Positions 45,735 to 54,318 of a stretch of DNA of 64,000 nt are shown piece by piece. Under the pieces are notes generated by a model. That model was given only the letters and a program-made list of their open reading frames with translations, was not told where the DNA came from and did no database searches. How positions within the stretch are numbered: the stretch's first letter is position 1; each line of letters starts with the position of its first letter. A program made the position numbers and the translations under genes. The stretch comes from Paracidovorax citrulli (lineage in GTDB: Bacteria > Pseudomonadota > Gammaproteobacteria > Burkholderiales > Burkholderiaceae_C): the NCBI RefSeq assembly GCF_900100305.1, contig NZ_FNEY01000004.1, forward strand, positions 124,001 through 188,000, given 5' to 3'.

Positions 45735-47530
45735 CCTCTTCGGCCCGCATCGATTTCTCCACGCCGCTGGACCCGGCGGCACCGCGGCTGCGCCTGGCCT
45801 TCGCGGAGCCGCGCGAGGTGCTGGTGGCCCGCTCGCTGCAGGAGGTCCGCCCCGTGCTCGATGCGGTGGACGCCGCAGCGCGGCGGGGGGCATGGTGCGT
45901 GGGCTACCTGCGCTACGAGGCGGCGGGGGCGTTCGATGCGGCGCTCGCGACGCACCCGGCCGGCGGGCCGCTGGCGTGGTTCGCGGTGTATGGCGCACCC
46001 TTGCCGGCAGGCCATGCGGCGGGCTGCGACGGCCTGCCCGGGGCCGGCGGTGCGTCCGCGTCGGTGGAGGGCTGGAGCGGGCTGGACCGCCAGGACTTCG
46101 ACAGGGCCTTCGGGCGCGTCCAGCAGGCCATCCGTGACGGCGAGCTGTACCAGGTCAATTTCACCGCGCCGCTCAGGGGCCGGTTCGAGGGCAGCCCGGC
46201 GGCGTTGTTCGGGGCCCTGCAGCGCGCGCAGCCGGACGGGTATGCCGCGCACATCGACACCGGAGACGAACAGGTGCTGTCGGTGTCTCCCGAACTGTTC
46301 TTCGACTGGCGTTCGGGGCCGGCGGGCGGGTCGATCCTGGCCCGCCCGATGAAGGGCACGGCACCGCGGGGCGCCACGCCCGAGGCGGACGAGGCCCGGG
46401 CGGAGCATCTGCGCACGGCGCCCAAGGAACGGGCCGAGAACGTGATGATCGTGGACCTGCTGCGCAACGACCTCTCGCGCATCGCCGAGCCCCACAGCGT
46501 GCGCGTGCCGGCGCTTTTCCGCACCCAGGCGCTGCCCACCGTGTGGCAGATGACGTCGGACGTGACGGCCCGCACACGGCCGGGCACCGGCCTCGCGGAT
46601 GTGTTCGCCGCGCTGTTTCCCTGTGGATCGGTCACGGGGGCGCCCAAGGTGCAGGCGATGCGGACCATCCGTGCGCTGGAGGCCGCGCCGCGCGGGGTGT
46701 ACTGCGGGGCGCTGGGGGTGGTGCGCCCCGACGGCTCGCCCGGAGAGGGCGGTATCGCGGCCACCTTCAACGTGCCGATCCGCACCGTGGTGTTGCGTGG
46801 CGGCGCGGCGGAATGCGGCATCGGCAGCGGCATCACCTCCGATGCGCGGGCGGGCGCCGAATGGGACGAGTGGCGCCACAAGCGGGCCTTCGTGGAGCGG
46901 GCCAGCCAGCCTTTCGAGGTGCTGGAGACGCTGGCGCTGCAGGAGGGAGGTTTCCGCCACCGGGAAGAGCACCTGGCGCGCATGGCTGCTTCCGCCGCGC
47001 ATTTCGGTTTTCCGTGGGATGCCGGCCGCGTGCATGCCTGTCTGGACGCCCTGGCGGCGGGGCATCCGCGGGGCCGGTGGCGCGCGCGGCTGCTGCTGGA
47101 TGCCGCCGGCCGGCCGCGCGCCGAAGCCTTCGCATGCCCGGAGGTGGCGACGCCGGTGCGGCTGGCGCTGGCGGACCGGCCTTTCGGCGCTGCGCACAGC
47201 GAGTTCGTGCGCCACAAGACCACGCGGCGTACGCACTATGCGGCCTTCGCGCCCGCCGCGCCAGGGGTGTTCGATACGGTGCTCTGGAACGAGGCGGCGG
47301 AGATCACCGAGGGAACCTTCGGCAACATCGCGGCGCTGCTGGACGGGCGCTGGGTCACGCCGCCGCTGGCCTGCGGGTTGCTGCCCGGGGTGGGGCGGGC
47401 GGTCGCGCTGCGCGAGGGGCGGCTCGTGGAGGCCGTGGTCCGGCTGGAGGACGTGCCCCGTGTGCGCGGATGGGCCTTCCTGAACAGCCTGCGGGGCTGG
47501 CTGCCCGCGGAACTGGCCTCCGGGTCCTGA
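45731..47530 (+). CDS. pabB: Aminodeoxychorismate synthase component I fused to aminodeoxychorismate lyase
   Basis: A 599-residue bifunctional protein of p-aminobenzoate (folate) synthesis. Residues about 1-345 are the chorismate-binding PabB module ([76 protein letters not shown]). Residues about 350-599 are a fold-type IV PLP enzyme like PabC, with the candidate lysine in [15 protein letters not shown] and [12 protein letters not shown]. Joining both halves puts the two steps from chorismate to p-aminobenzoate on one chain; glutamine amidotransferase PabA is not here. ATGA overlap with nadA. Confidence 0.94.
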   Translation: MTSSARIDFSTPLDPAAPRLRLAFAEPREVLVARSLQEVRPVLDAVDAAARRGAWCVGYLRYEAAGAFDAALATHPAGGPLAWFAVYGAPLPAGHAAGCDGLPGAGGASASVEGWSGLDRQDFDRAFGRVQQAIRDGELYQVNFTAPLRGRFEGSPAALFGALQRAQPDGYAAHIDTGDEQVLSVSPELFFDWRSGPAGGSILARPMKGTAPRGATPEADEARAEHLRTAPKERAENVMIVDLLRNDLSRIAEPHSVRVPALFRTQALPTVWQMTSDVTARTRPGTGLADVFAALFPCGSVTGAPKVQAMRTIRALEAAPRGVYCGALGVVRPDGSPGEGGIAATFNVPIRTVVLRGGAAECGIGSGITSDARAGAEWDEWRHKRAFVERASQPFEVLETLALQEGGFRHREEHLARMAASAAHFGFPWDAGRVHACLDALAAGHPRGRWRARLLLDAAGRPRAEAFACPEVATPVRLALADRPFGAAHSEFVRHKTTRRTHYAAFAPAAPGVFDTVLWNEAAEITEGTFGNIAALLDGRWVTPPLACGLLPGVGRAVALREGRLVEAVVRLEDVPRVRGWAFLNSLRGWLPAELASGS

Positions 47531-47571
47531 GCGCTCGCCCGGCACCCGGCTTCGGATCCGCGGCCGGCCGC

Positions 47572-47632
47572 TTCGCATCGCCGTGCATGGTTTCGCGCCG
47601 CGCCGCCGGCATGGCTGCCGCATCGATACCCT
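47572..47632 (+). promoter_or_regulatory. PIP box plus -10: HrpX-type (plant-inducible) promoter
   Basis: TTCGC at 47572-47576 and TTCGC at 47592-47596 are separated by exactly 15 bases, the canonical plant-inducible promoter box TTCGB-N15-TTCGB bound by HrpX/HrpB-type activators of type III secretion regulons. Exactly 30 bases later comes TACCCT (47627-47632), matching the YANNNT -10 expected 30-32 bases downstream. Transcription would start near 47640, giving a leader of about 130 nt before the chaperone-like gene. Box, spacing and -10 all agree. Confidence 0.85.
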
Positions 47633-47660
47633 GCTGGGGCGGACCTGTGGTTGCGGGTCG

Positions 47661-47692
47661 CGGCATGCCGGGCATCCGTTCCCGGCATGCCG
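47661..47692 (+). other. Perfect 12-bp hairpin in the leader of the PIP-box transcript
   Basis: CGGCATGCCGGG (47661-47672) and CCCGGCATGCCG (47681-47692) are exact inverted repeats with an 8-nt loop. No T-tract follows, so it is not a standard terminator of pabB. It would sit about 20-50 nt into the transcript from the HrpX-type promoter and could stabilise or regulate that RNA, or be a DNA operator. Confidence 0.7.
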
Positions 47693-47772
47693 TACGTGCC
47701 CGCGCGGGCGTGCTCCAAAAGCGCACGTTGTGGCAGGGACCGCCGCTTTCGATACACGACAAGGATTTCTTC

Positions 47773-48267
47773 ATGCGATCGCCTCACTCGCCCGCGGCAG
47801 CCGACAATGGCGCCGCCACGTTCCAGAGCCCGCCGCTCGACACCCATGACTTCATCCGTGCCGCTGCCCGTGCGCTGGGCATGGACAATGCCGGGATCGA
47901 CCGTGCGGCGGAGGATGGCGGTTGCGCGATCGGTGACCTGCTGATCACGGTGGCGCCGCTGTCCCCGCCTCCCGGCAGGCATGGCGCGATGCCGCAGTCC
48001 GAGGTGCAGATGATGCTCACCGTGGTCATGCGGCAGCGGTTCTCCGAGATGCCGGCGCAGGATGCGTCCGCGCTGCTGTCCAACGCGCCCGGGTTGCTGG
48101 CGGAGTTCGATGCCGTGATCGGCTGCCTGCCGGAAGGCGAGGCGACCCTGCACCGCCGGGTGACCCTGCCCGCCGGGGATGCCGACGGGCAGGCGCTGGC
48201 CCTCGAAATGGTGGCCACCGCGCGCCTGGCCACCCTGGTCTTTTCCCCCGGCATCGCAGGAGGCTGA
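47773..48267 (+). CDS. Type III secretion chaperone-like protein
   Basis: A 164-residue protein with AAGGA 7 nt upstream of its ATG. It has the size and alternating helix/strand layout of class I type III chaperones (CesT/SycE-like): an N-terminal helix (DTHDFIRAAARALGM), a central strand region (GGCAIGDLLITVAP, VQMMLTVVMRQRF), and a C-terminal helix with ALEMVATARLATL. Similarity is structural in style rather than a sequence match I recognise. The next gene starts 1 bp after its stop behind AGGAGG. The PIP-box promoter upstream and this pairing are the main grounds for the call. Confidence 0.65.
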   Translation: MRSPHSPAAADNGAATFQSPPLDTHDFIRAAARALGMDNAGIDRAAEDGGCAIGDLLITVAPLSPPPGRHGAMPQSEVQMMLTVVMRQRFSEMPAQDASALLSNAPGLLAEFDAVIGCLPEGEATLHRRVTLPAGDADGQALALEMVATARLATLVFSPGIAGG

Positions 48268-48268
48268 C

Positions 48269-49477
48269 ATGACCGCCCCCATTTCGCGCAAAGGCCCCTC
48301 CCTCGGGCCGGATGCGGCGCGCGCCACAGAGACACTTCCTGGGCAAGCCCCGACCGGCCGCCCGTCTTCCGAAGGCCCCGCCGCTCCGGCCGGCCTGGCG
48401 CGGCGTGCGCTCCAGCCCCAGGGCGGCGTGGCCGGCAGGACCAGGACCGCGGCCCTGCCGCAGCACCCGGCAGTGGCGCGCCAGGCCGCTTCACCGGCCG
48501 GCTCGCCGGTGGCGGCGCAGCGCAAGGCTGCCGCCAGCGCCGCGGATGGCACCCTGCTGCTCGCTGCCCTGCAGCAGGACCTGTCGGTGCCAGGTCACCA
48601 GGAGGCCGCCCACGGGGTGGCGATCCTGCACGGACAGGCGGCACTCGCCGGCCTGGACAGGTCGCTGCCATCCGACCTCGCAGGGGCGCGCCGTGGCGCC
48701 GAGCAGGCCGCGCTGGCATTCGGCGCCCTGCACGGCGGAGACAGGATGCCGGACGCAGCCGTGGAGGCGTTGCTGGATGGCGCGGCCAGCCGCCGCGCCG
48801 AGGCCATGGTCGGCGCCATGGCGCCGCTTCCGCCGTTGCCGTTCGAGCCGATCGACGAACGTGCGATCGTGCCGGACGCCATGGTGCACGGGATGAACGC
48901 GCTGGAACCCGCCTCCGGGACGGCGCTGCGCGAGCGGGCCCGCTCCCTGCAGGAGGACATCACGACACCGGGCAGCGACGGCAATGTGCTGGCCGCGCAG
49001 ATCGCCCTGGGGGCCGCGGGCCATGGCGGGCACGCGGAGGCCGGCCGCCACGTGGGCGCCGCGCTGGTGCTGCGCCTGCAGGCGTCCACCCTGGCGGTGC
49101 CGGACCTGGGCGTGCTGGGCGCGGCCGTCTCATCAGGGGCCGTCCGTGGGCAGGCCGCCCTGGCGAAGGTGATGGAAACCGCCGTGGCCGCGCCGCTCTT
49201 CATGGTGGAACCCGCGGCCGGGGATGCGGGCGCGCGCGCTCCCAGCCCCGTGCAGGGCCTGCAGGCGCGGCGTGCCGCGCAATCGGTGGGCCGCTCTTCC
49301 GCCACGATGGCGGAACTGGCCCGGTCCGTGTCGGCTCCCGGTTCGCTGCCGCAGGCCCGCGCCCTGGCGGAAGATGCGCCGGAGCGCGGGACCCTGCAGC
49401 GCAGTGGCCGCGCCGTCGGCCAGTCGATCGGTGCGTTCCAGGCCATCGCATCGCTGATGCGGCCCGTGGCCGGCTGA
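48269..49477 (+). CDS. Candidate type III effector, Ala-rich, no recognised domain
   Basis: A 402-residue protein with a perfect AGGAGG 7 nt before ATG. The first 95 residues are Ser/Pro/Gly/Arg-rich and look disordered (MTAPISRKGPSLGPDAARA), as in secretion signals of type III effectors; about 95-300 is Ala/Leu-rich and probably helical; the C-terminus has LQRSGRAVGQSIGAFQAIAS. There is no Sec signal, no transmembrane helix and no catalytic motif I recognise. It is translationally coupled to a chaperone-like gene under an HrpX-type promoter, so a secreted effector is the leading guess. Confidence 0.6.
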   Translation: MTAPISRKGPSLGPDAARATETLPGQAPTGRPSSEGPAAPAGLARRALQPQGGVAGRTRTAALPQHPAVARQAASPAGSPVAAQRKAAASAADGTLLLAALQQDLSVPGHQEAAHGVAILHGQAALAGLDRSLPSDLAGARRGAEQAALAFGALHGGDRMPDAAVEALLDGAASRRAEAMVGAMAPLPPLPFEPIDERAIVPDAMVHGMNALEPASGTALRERARSLQEDITTPGSDGNVLAAQIALGAAGHGGHAEAGRHVGAALVLRLQASTLAVPDLGVLGAAVSSGAVRGQAALAKVMETAVAAPLFMVEPAAGDAGARAPSPVQGLQARRAAQSVGRSSATMAELARSVSAPGSLPQARALAEDAPERGTLQRSGRAVGQSIGAFQAIASLMRPVAG

Positions 49478-49539
49478 TCCCGGGGCCGGGGAGCCTCCGG
49501 GCGCTCGCGCGTGCGGGGCCGGCGGCGGAAAAGGCCAGG

Positions 49540-49899
49540 TCAGAGCTTTTCCTTGACGTAGGACGCGCGGTCCATGTCCACGATCTCGACGCTGAGCTGG
49601 ACCATCACGCCGGCAGGCCTGGGCGTGTGTTCGCGCAGGACCGCGCCGACGCGGCCGGCGAGGTCCTGCTTCGCCTCGGGCGTGCGGCCGGAGAGCAGGC
49701 GCAGTTGCGCATGCACGAAGGCGCGCCCGGCCGGCTGCGTGCCGATGGCGAACCGCCCGGCGGTGGCGAAGCGGCTCTTGAGGTCGGATTCGACCAGGAT
49801 CTCGGGGCTGGAGGTGAGGGAGGCATTGACCGCCTCCAGCACTTGCGCTTCGGGGAAGGGGCGCAGGTTGTCGCTGTATTCGATGACGAGATGGGGCAT
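49540..49899 (-). CDS. 5-carboxymethyl-2-hydroxymuconate delta-isomerase-like tautomerase
   Basis: A 119-residue protein of the tautomerase superfamily. The catalytic N-terminal proline follows Met (MPHLVIEYSDNL), and the whole length matches the CHMI/HpaF family, which isomerises an intermediate of homoprotocatechuate degradation. No other hpa genes are near; it sits at the end of the bio-que run, 38 bp after queD, so its role here may differ. Promiscuous tautomerase activity is common in the family. Confidence 0.87.
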   Translation of the reverse strand: MPHLVIEYSDNLRPFPEAQVLEAVNASLTSSPEILVESDLKSRFATAGRFAIGTQPAGRAFVHAQLRLLSGRTPEAKQDLAGRVGAVLREHTPRPAGVMVQLSVEIVDMDRASYVKEKL

Positions 49900-49937
49900 G
49901 GCGTCGCAGGGGCTTTGAAGGAAGGGGAAAGAAACGG

Positions 49938-50315
49938 TCAGCCGCGCGGGCGTGCCAGGTCGAGCACGCAGCCGTCGCCGATGGCCTCGCGCCAGACGCG
50001 CACCCGGCTGGGGGCCGGATCGAGGTCGCCGAGCGCGTCGGCGATGAACACGCAGAGATTCTCCAGCGTGGCGGGGCCCAGGCCCGGTACTTCGTCGAGG
50101 AGATGGTGGTCCAGCCGTTCTCGCAGCTGGGCGCAGCGCGCGCGCAGGTGGCCCAGGTCGATCACCATGCCCGTGGCGGGGTGGCGCGGGCCGGTGACGG
50201 AAATCTCCGCGTGGTAGGTGTGGCCGTGGATGCGGCGGCTGCCTTCGGCTTCGATTTCGCGCTGCAGCGTGTGCGCGGCATCGAAGAAGAAGCGTTGGTG
50301 GACGGTGAACAGCAT
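49938..50315 (-). CDS. queD: 6-carboxy-5,6,7,8-tetrahydropterin synthase
   Basis: A 125-residue zinc enzyme of queuosine synthesis that turns dihydroneopterin triphosphate into 6-carboxytetrahydropterin. Zinc ligands are in FFFDAAHTL and RRIHGHTYHAE, and the catalytic region GMVIDLGHLRARC with LDHHLLDEVPGLGPATLEN is intact. It follows queE by 36 bp on the same strand, so two consecutive steps of the preQ0 pathway are adjacent. Confidence 0.95.
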   Translation of the reverse strand: MLFTVHQRFFFDAAHTLQREIEAEGSRRIHGHTYHAEISVTGPRHPATGMVIDLGHLRARCAQLRERLDHHLLDEVPGLGPATLENLCVFIADALGDLDPAPSRVRVWREAIGDGCVLDLARPRG

Positions 50316-50351
50316 GGTCGGGAGACGAAAGCGGAAAAACGGGGCGCCGCT

Positions 50352-50990
50352 TCAGCGGATGCCCGTGAGTTTGTGGGTCTGCAGGCTCAGGCGCCAGGCG
50401 GGCCGCTCCATGCAGGCGGCGATGCACAGGCCGGTGTTCGCGGCCTGGTCGGGCCCGTCCATGGGCTGCAGGAAGCGGTGTTCGAAGCGGGTCGCGCTTT
50501 CGAGTTCCGCGAGGTCGAAGCCGGGCTGCGGCCAGACCAGCTTGAGTTCCTGGCCGGCGCGCTGCACCCAGGGCGCGCCCGCCTTGGGACTCACGCAGAG
50601 CCAGTCGATGCCGGGCGGGGCGGCGACGGTGCCGTTGCTTTCCACCGCGATGCGCATGCCCCGGGCGTGCAGCGCGTCGATGAGCGGGGTGTCGAGCTGC
50701 AGCAGCGGCTCGCCGCCGGTCAGCACCACCAGCCGGTGATCGGCGTCGTGCGCCGGCCATTGCGCGGCGATCACGTCGGCGAGCGCCTCGGCCTGCGCGT
50801 ACTTGCCGCCCAGCGTGCCATCGGTGCCGACGAAATCGGTATCGCAGAAGCGGCAGACGGCGCTGCTCCTGTCTTCTTCGCGGCCGCTCCAGAGGTTGCA
50901 GCCGGCGAAGCGGCAGAACACGGCGGGCATGCCGGCCTGGCCGCCTTCGCCCTGCAGGGTGTAGAAGATTTCCTTGACGCTGTAGGTCAT
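50352..50990 (-). CDS. queE: 7-carboxy-7-deazaguanine synthase
   Basis: A 212-residue radical SAM enzyme that contracts carboxytetrahydropterin to 7-carboxy-7-deazaguanine. Its cluster motif is the extended C-x14-C-x2-C form (Cys31, Cys46, Cys49 in [19 protein letters not shown]), known from a subset of QueE proteins, rather than the usual CxxxCxx[11 protein letters not shown] and VESNGT bind SAM and substrate. Its ATG overlaps the stop of bioF (ATGA), so it is translationally tied to the biotin genes. Confidence 0.95.
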   Translation of the reverse strand: MTYSVKEIFYTLQGEGGQAGMPAVFCRFAGCNLWSGREEDRSSAVCRFCDTDFVGTDGTLGGKYAQAEALADVIAAQWPAHDADHRLVVLTGGEPLLQLDTPLIDALHARGMRIAVESNGTVAAPPGIDWLCVSPKAGAPWVQRAGQELKLVWPQPGFDLAELESATRFEHRFLQPMDGPDQAANTGLCIAACMERPAWRLSLQTHKLTGIR

Positions 50991-52225
50991 GCGGCGGCCT
51001 CCTGGGGCAGTGCGGATCGGGCGGCGGGGGCGATGTCGGCCAGCGCATCCACGAGCCGGGCCACGTCCGCCTCGGTGTGGGCCGCCGAGAGGGCGATGCG
51101 CAGCCGCGCCGTGCCCTCCGGCACCGTCGGCGGGCGGATCGCGGGCACCCACAGGCCCCGCGCGCGCAGCGCTTCCATGGCGGCCAGCGCCTCGTCGTTG
51201 GCGCCGATCACGAGCGCCTGGACGGCGGTGCGCGACGTGCCCAGTTCCCAGTGCGTGCCCTGCAGCACGGGAACGAGGCCCGCGCGCAGTTGCGCGATGC
51301 GGGCATCGAGGTGGGCGCGCAGCGCGTCCCCGCGCTCGATGAGGCCGAGGCTGGCCTGGAGCGTGCGCGCCAGCAGCGCGGGCGCGGCGGTGGCGAAGAT
51401 GTAGCTGCGCGTTTTCTGCAGCAGCCATTCGATGAGGACTTCGCTGCCGGCGACGAAGGCCCCGGCGGCGCCTGCCGCCTTGCCCAGCGTGGCCATGTAG
51501 AGCACGCGCTGCGACGCCCGCTGCCCGGTCAGGCCCGCCTCGGCGAGGGCGCCGCGGCCCTGCGGGCCGAGCACGCCGAAGCCGTGGGCATCGTCGAGCA
51601 GCAGCAGCGCGTCGTGGCGCTCGCAGAGCGCATGCAGCGTGCGGATGTCGGCCACGTCGCCGTCCATGCTGAAGACCGCATCGCTGACCACGAGCTTGCG
51701 CCGCGCGGGACTGGCAGCGAGCAGGGCTTCGAGCGCGGCGAGGTCGCCGTGGGGGTAGCGGTGGATGGTGGCGCGCGAAAGGCGTGCCCCGTCGATCAGG
51801 CAGGCATGGTTGAGCGCATCCGAAAACAGCGCGTCGCCCGCGCCCACCAGCGCCGGCACGATGCCGGTGTTGGTCGCGTAGCCGGCATAGAAGTAGAGCG
51901 CCCGGGGCAACTGCACGAAGCGCGCGAGGTCGGCCTCCAGCGCGGCATTGGCCTGGCTGTGGCCGCTCACCAGCGGCGAGCCGCCCGATCCCACGCCGAA
52001 TTCGCGCGCGCCCGCACAGGCGGCATCGGCGAGCGCGGGATGTCCGGCCAGCCCCAGGTAGTCGTTGCTGCAGAAGGCCAGCATGGGCTGCCCGTCCACG
52101 TCCAGGTGCGCGCCCTGCAGCGGCCGCACCGTGCGCCGGCGGCGGCGCAGGTGGACGGCGTCGAGTTCCGCCAGGCGGGCGGGCAGTTCGTCGAGCCAGG
52201 AGGGAGCGAAGGGAAAGGTCGTCAT
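50987..52225 (-). CDS. bioF: 8-amino-7-oxononanoate synthase
   Basis: A 412-residue PLP enzyme condensing pimeloyl thioester with alanine, the first step of the biotin ring pathway. Markers: [52 protein letters not shown], and the PLP lysine in [16 protein letters not shown]. Start and stop overlap bioD and queE by four bases each (ATGA). bioB is not in the window. Confidence 0.96.
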   Translation of the reverse strand: MTTFPFAPSWLDELPARLAELDAVHLRRRRRTVRPLQGAHLDVDGQPMLAFCSNDYLGLAGHPALADAACAGAREFGVGSGGSPLVSGHSQANAALEADLARFVQLPRALYFYAGYATNTGIVPALVGAGDALFSDALNHACLIDGARLSRATIHRYPHGDLAALEALLAASPARRKLVVSDAVFSMDGDVADIRTLHALCERHDALLLLDDAHGFGVLGPQGRGALAEAGLTGQRASQRVLYMATLGKAAGAAGAFVAGSEVLIEWLLQKTRSYIFATAAPALLARTLQASLGLIERGDALRAHLDARIAQLRAGLVPVLQGTHWELGTSRTAVQALVIGANDEALAAMEALRARGLWVPAIRPPTVPEGTARLRIALSAAHTEADVARLVDALADIAPAARSALPQEAAA

Positions 52226-52911
52226 GCGGAGGGCGTGGTCCAGGAGTCGGGCAGCGCGAACGGCGTGGCGCGCGGGTCGGGCTGCCGCTGGTGCGGGATG
52301 TCTGCGAGCAGGGGCGCCCGCAGGCGCTGGCGCAGCCAGGCGATATTGTCCTCCGCGGCCAGCATGGAGGGGTCGATGCGGCTGGCGATCCAGCCGGCGA
52401 GCGGCAATCCGCGCGCGCGGATGGCATCGGCCGTGAGCGCCGCGTGGCTGAGGCACCCCAGGCGCAGGCCCACGACGAGCACCACGGGCAGGCCGAGCGC
52501 CTGGGCCAGGTCGGCACCGGTTTCCGTGTCCGAGAGCGGCACGTGGAAGCCGCCGGCCCCTTCCACCACGACGGCATCGGCCTGCGCGGCGAGCGCTCTG
52601 AAGGCCTGCACGATGGCGGCGATGTCGATGCGCGTGCCCGCACGCCGCGCGGCGATGTGCGGCGAGAGCGGGTCGGGCAGCAGCACGGGATTGTCCAGCG
52701 CGGGCGCCACCTGGATCGTGGAGGCGGCGCGCAGGGCCAGCACATCCTCGTTGGCGAGCGCGCCGCCGGGGCCGATGGGTTCCGCGCCTGCGGCGACGGC
52801 CTTCATGCCGACCACGCGCGCATGGTGCCGCGCGAGCGCGTGCAGCAGGCCGGCGCTGGCGAGGGTCTTGCCCACGCCGGTGTCGGTGCCGGTGACGAAG
52901 CAGCCGGTCAT
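52222..52911 (-). CDS. bioD: Dethiobiotin synthetase
   Basis: A 229-residue ATP-dependent enzyme closing the ureido ring of dethiobiotin. The P-loop is at the N-terminus ([19 protein letters not shown]), the substrate Lys in [11 protein letters not shown], and the [13 protein letters not shown] motif follows. Both ends overlap its neighbours (bioA upstream, bioF downstream) by ATGA. Confidence 0.96.
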   Translation of the reverse strand: MTGCFVTGTDTGVGKTLASAGLLHALARHHARVVGMKAVAAGAEPIGPGGALANEDVLALRAASTIQVAPALDNPVLLPDPLSPHIAARRAGTRIDIAAIVQAFRALAAQADAVVVEGAGGFHVPLSDTETGADLAQALGLPVVLVVGLRLGCLSHAALTADAIRARGLPLAGWIASRIDPSMLAAEDNIAWLRQRLRAPLLADIPHQRQPDPRATPFALPDSWTTPSA

Positions 52912-54275
52912 GGCAGGCTCCCTTCGGTGGCCGCGGCCGTGCCGGGCGCGCCGTCCTCTTCGGCGAGCGTGGCGTCCAGCGCCGCGAGCGCCTGCCGGCC
53001 CAGGTGCGCGATGGCGTCGTCGTCCAGCACGTAGGGCGGCAGGGCGTAGAGGGTGCGGCCGATGGGCCGCAGCAGCAGGCCGCGCGCCATCGCGTGGCGG
53101 TGGTAGCGGCGCGCGAAGTCGGGCGCCGTGCCTTCCACGTCCCAGGCCCAGAGCATGCCGAGGTGGCGCGCGTGCCGCACGCGCGGGTGCGCCGAAAGCG
53201 GTGCGAAGGCCGCGTGGAACAGCGGCGCGCGCCGTGCGTTGCGCGCGAGTGCATCGGTCTGCGCGAACAGCTCGAGCGTGGCCAGCGCCGCGCGGCAGGC
53301 GAGCGGGTTGCCGGTGTAGGAGTGCGAATGCAGGAAGCCGCGCGCCACGTCGTCGTCGTAGAACGCGGCATACACCGCATCGGTGGTGAGCACGGCCGAC
53401 AGCGGCAGGGTGCCGCCCGTCAGGCCCTTGGAGAGGCAGATGAAGTCCGGACGGATGCCCGCCTGCTGGTGCGCGAACATCGTGCCGGTGCGGCCGAAGC
53501 CGGTGGCGATCTCGTCCACGACGAGGTGCACGCCGTAGCGGTCGCACAGCGTGCGGGCCTGCCGCAGGTATTCGGCATCGTGCATCGCCATGCCGGCGGC
53601 GCACTGCACCAGCGGCTCCACGATGAGCGCGGCGGTGGTGGCGTGGTGTTCCTCCAGCCAGGCCTGCAGCGCGGCGGCGGCGCGGCGCGCCACGGCGGCG
53701 GCGTCCTCTCCGTCCACGGCGCCGCGCGCGTCGGGGCTGGGCACGGTGGCGCCCAGGCGCACGAGGGGCGCGTAGGCTTCGCGGAACAGGCCGATGTCGG
53801 TCACGGCGAGCGCGCCCACGGTCTCCCCGTGGTAGCCGCCTGCCAGGCCGATGAACCGGCATTTCCCGGGCCGGCCGTGGTTGCGCCAGAAATGCGCGCT
53901 CATCTTGAGCGCGATCTCCGTGGCGGCCGAGCCGTCGCTGCCGTAGAACGCATGTCCGAGCCCGGTGAGCGCGGAGAGGCGCTCGGAGAGCTCCACCACC
54001 GGCGCGTGCGTGAAGCCCGCGAGCATCACGTGGTCCAGCCGCGCCAGCTGGTCGGCGATGGCTTCGCGGATGTGCGGATGGCCGTGGCCGAAAAGGTTGA
54101 CCCACCACGAACTGATGCCGTCCAGGTAGCGGCGGCCGTCGTCCCCCTCCAGCCAGGGGCCGGCCGCGCGGGCGATGGCCACGGGTGGATCGGCCTCGTG
54201 GCGCTTCATCTGGGTGCAGGGATGCCACACGCTGGCGATGCTGCGGGCGGCGAAGGAAGTGTCGTCTCGGACCAT
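52908..54275 (-). CDS. bioA: Adenosylmethionine-8-amino-7-oxononanoate aminotransferase
   Basis: A 455-residue class III aminotransferase that uses SAM as amino donor. Features: [68 protein letters not shown], and the PLP lysine in [20 protein letters not shown]. It is the first of the bioA-bioD-bioF-queE overlap chain and lies 36 bp after nadB. Confidence 0.96.
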   Translation of the reverse strand: MVRDDTSFAARSIASVWHPCTQMKRHEADPPVAIARAAGPWLEGDDGRRYLDGISSWWVNLFGHGHPHIREAIADQLARLDHVMLAGFTHAPVVELSERLSALTGLGHAFYGSDGSAATEIALKMSAHFWRNHGRPGKCRFIGLAGGYHGETVGALAVTDIGLFREAYAPLVRLGATVPSPDARGAVDGEDAAAVARRAAAALQAWLEEHHATTAALIVEPLVQCAAGMAMHDAEYLRQARTLCDRYGVHLVVDEIATGFGRTGTMFAHQQAGIRPDFICLSKGLTGGTLPLSAVLTTDAVYAAFYDDDVARGFLHSHSYTGNPLACRAALATLELFAQTDALARNARRAPLFHAAFAPLSAHPRVRHARHLGMLWAWDVEGTAPDFARRYHRHAMARGLLLRPIGRTLYALPPYVLDDDAIAHLGRQALAALDATLAEEDGAPGTAAATEGSLP

Positions 54276-54281
54276 GCGTCT

Positions 54282-54318
54282 GCAGGAAAGAAAAAAAAGG
54301 GCCGGCGCCGGTCAGCGG
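54282..54318 (-). terminator. Possible terminator or attenuator between nadB and bioA
   Basis: Just after the nadB stop the minus strand has a GC-rich palindrome (CCGGCGCCGG, 54302-54311), overlapped by an 8-bp pairing that includes the stop codon (CGCCGGTC with GACCGGCG), then eight consecutive T. It could terminate nadB transcripts only 20 bp ahead of bioA. The short spacing makes partial termination likelier than a full stop. Confidence 0.5.

Noticed and set aside
47551-47575. A second TTCG...TTCG pair upstream of the chaperone-like gene
   Set aside because: The gap is 17 bases instead of the 16 needed between TTCG cores, so it fails the PIP rule; the pair at 47572/47592 fits exactly.
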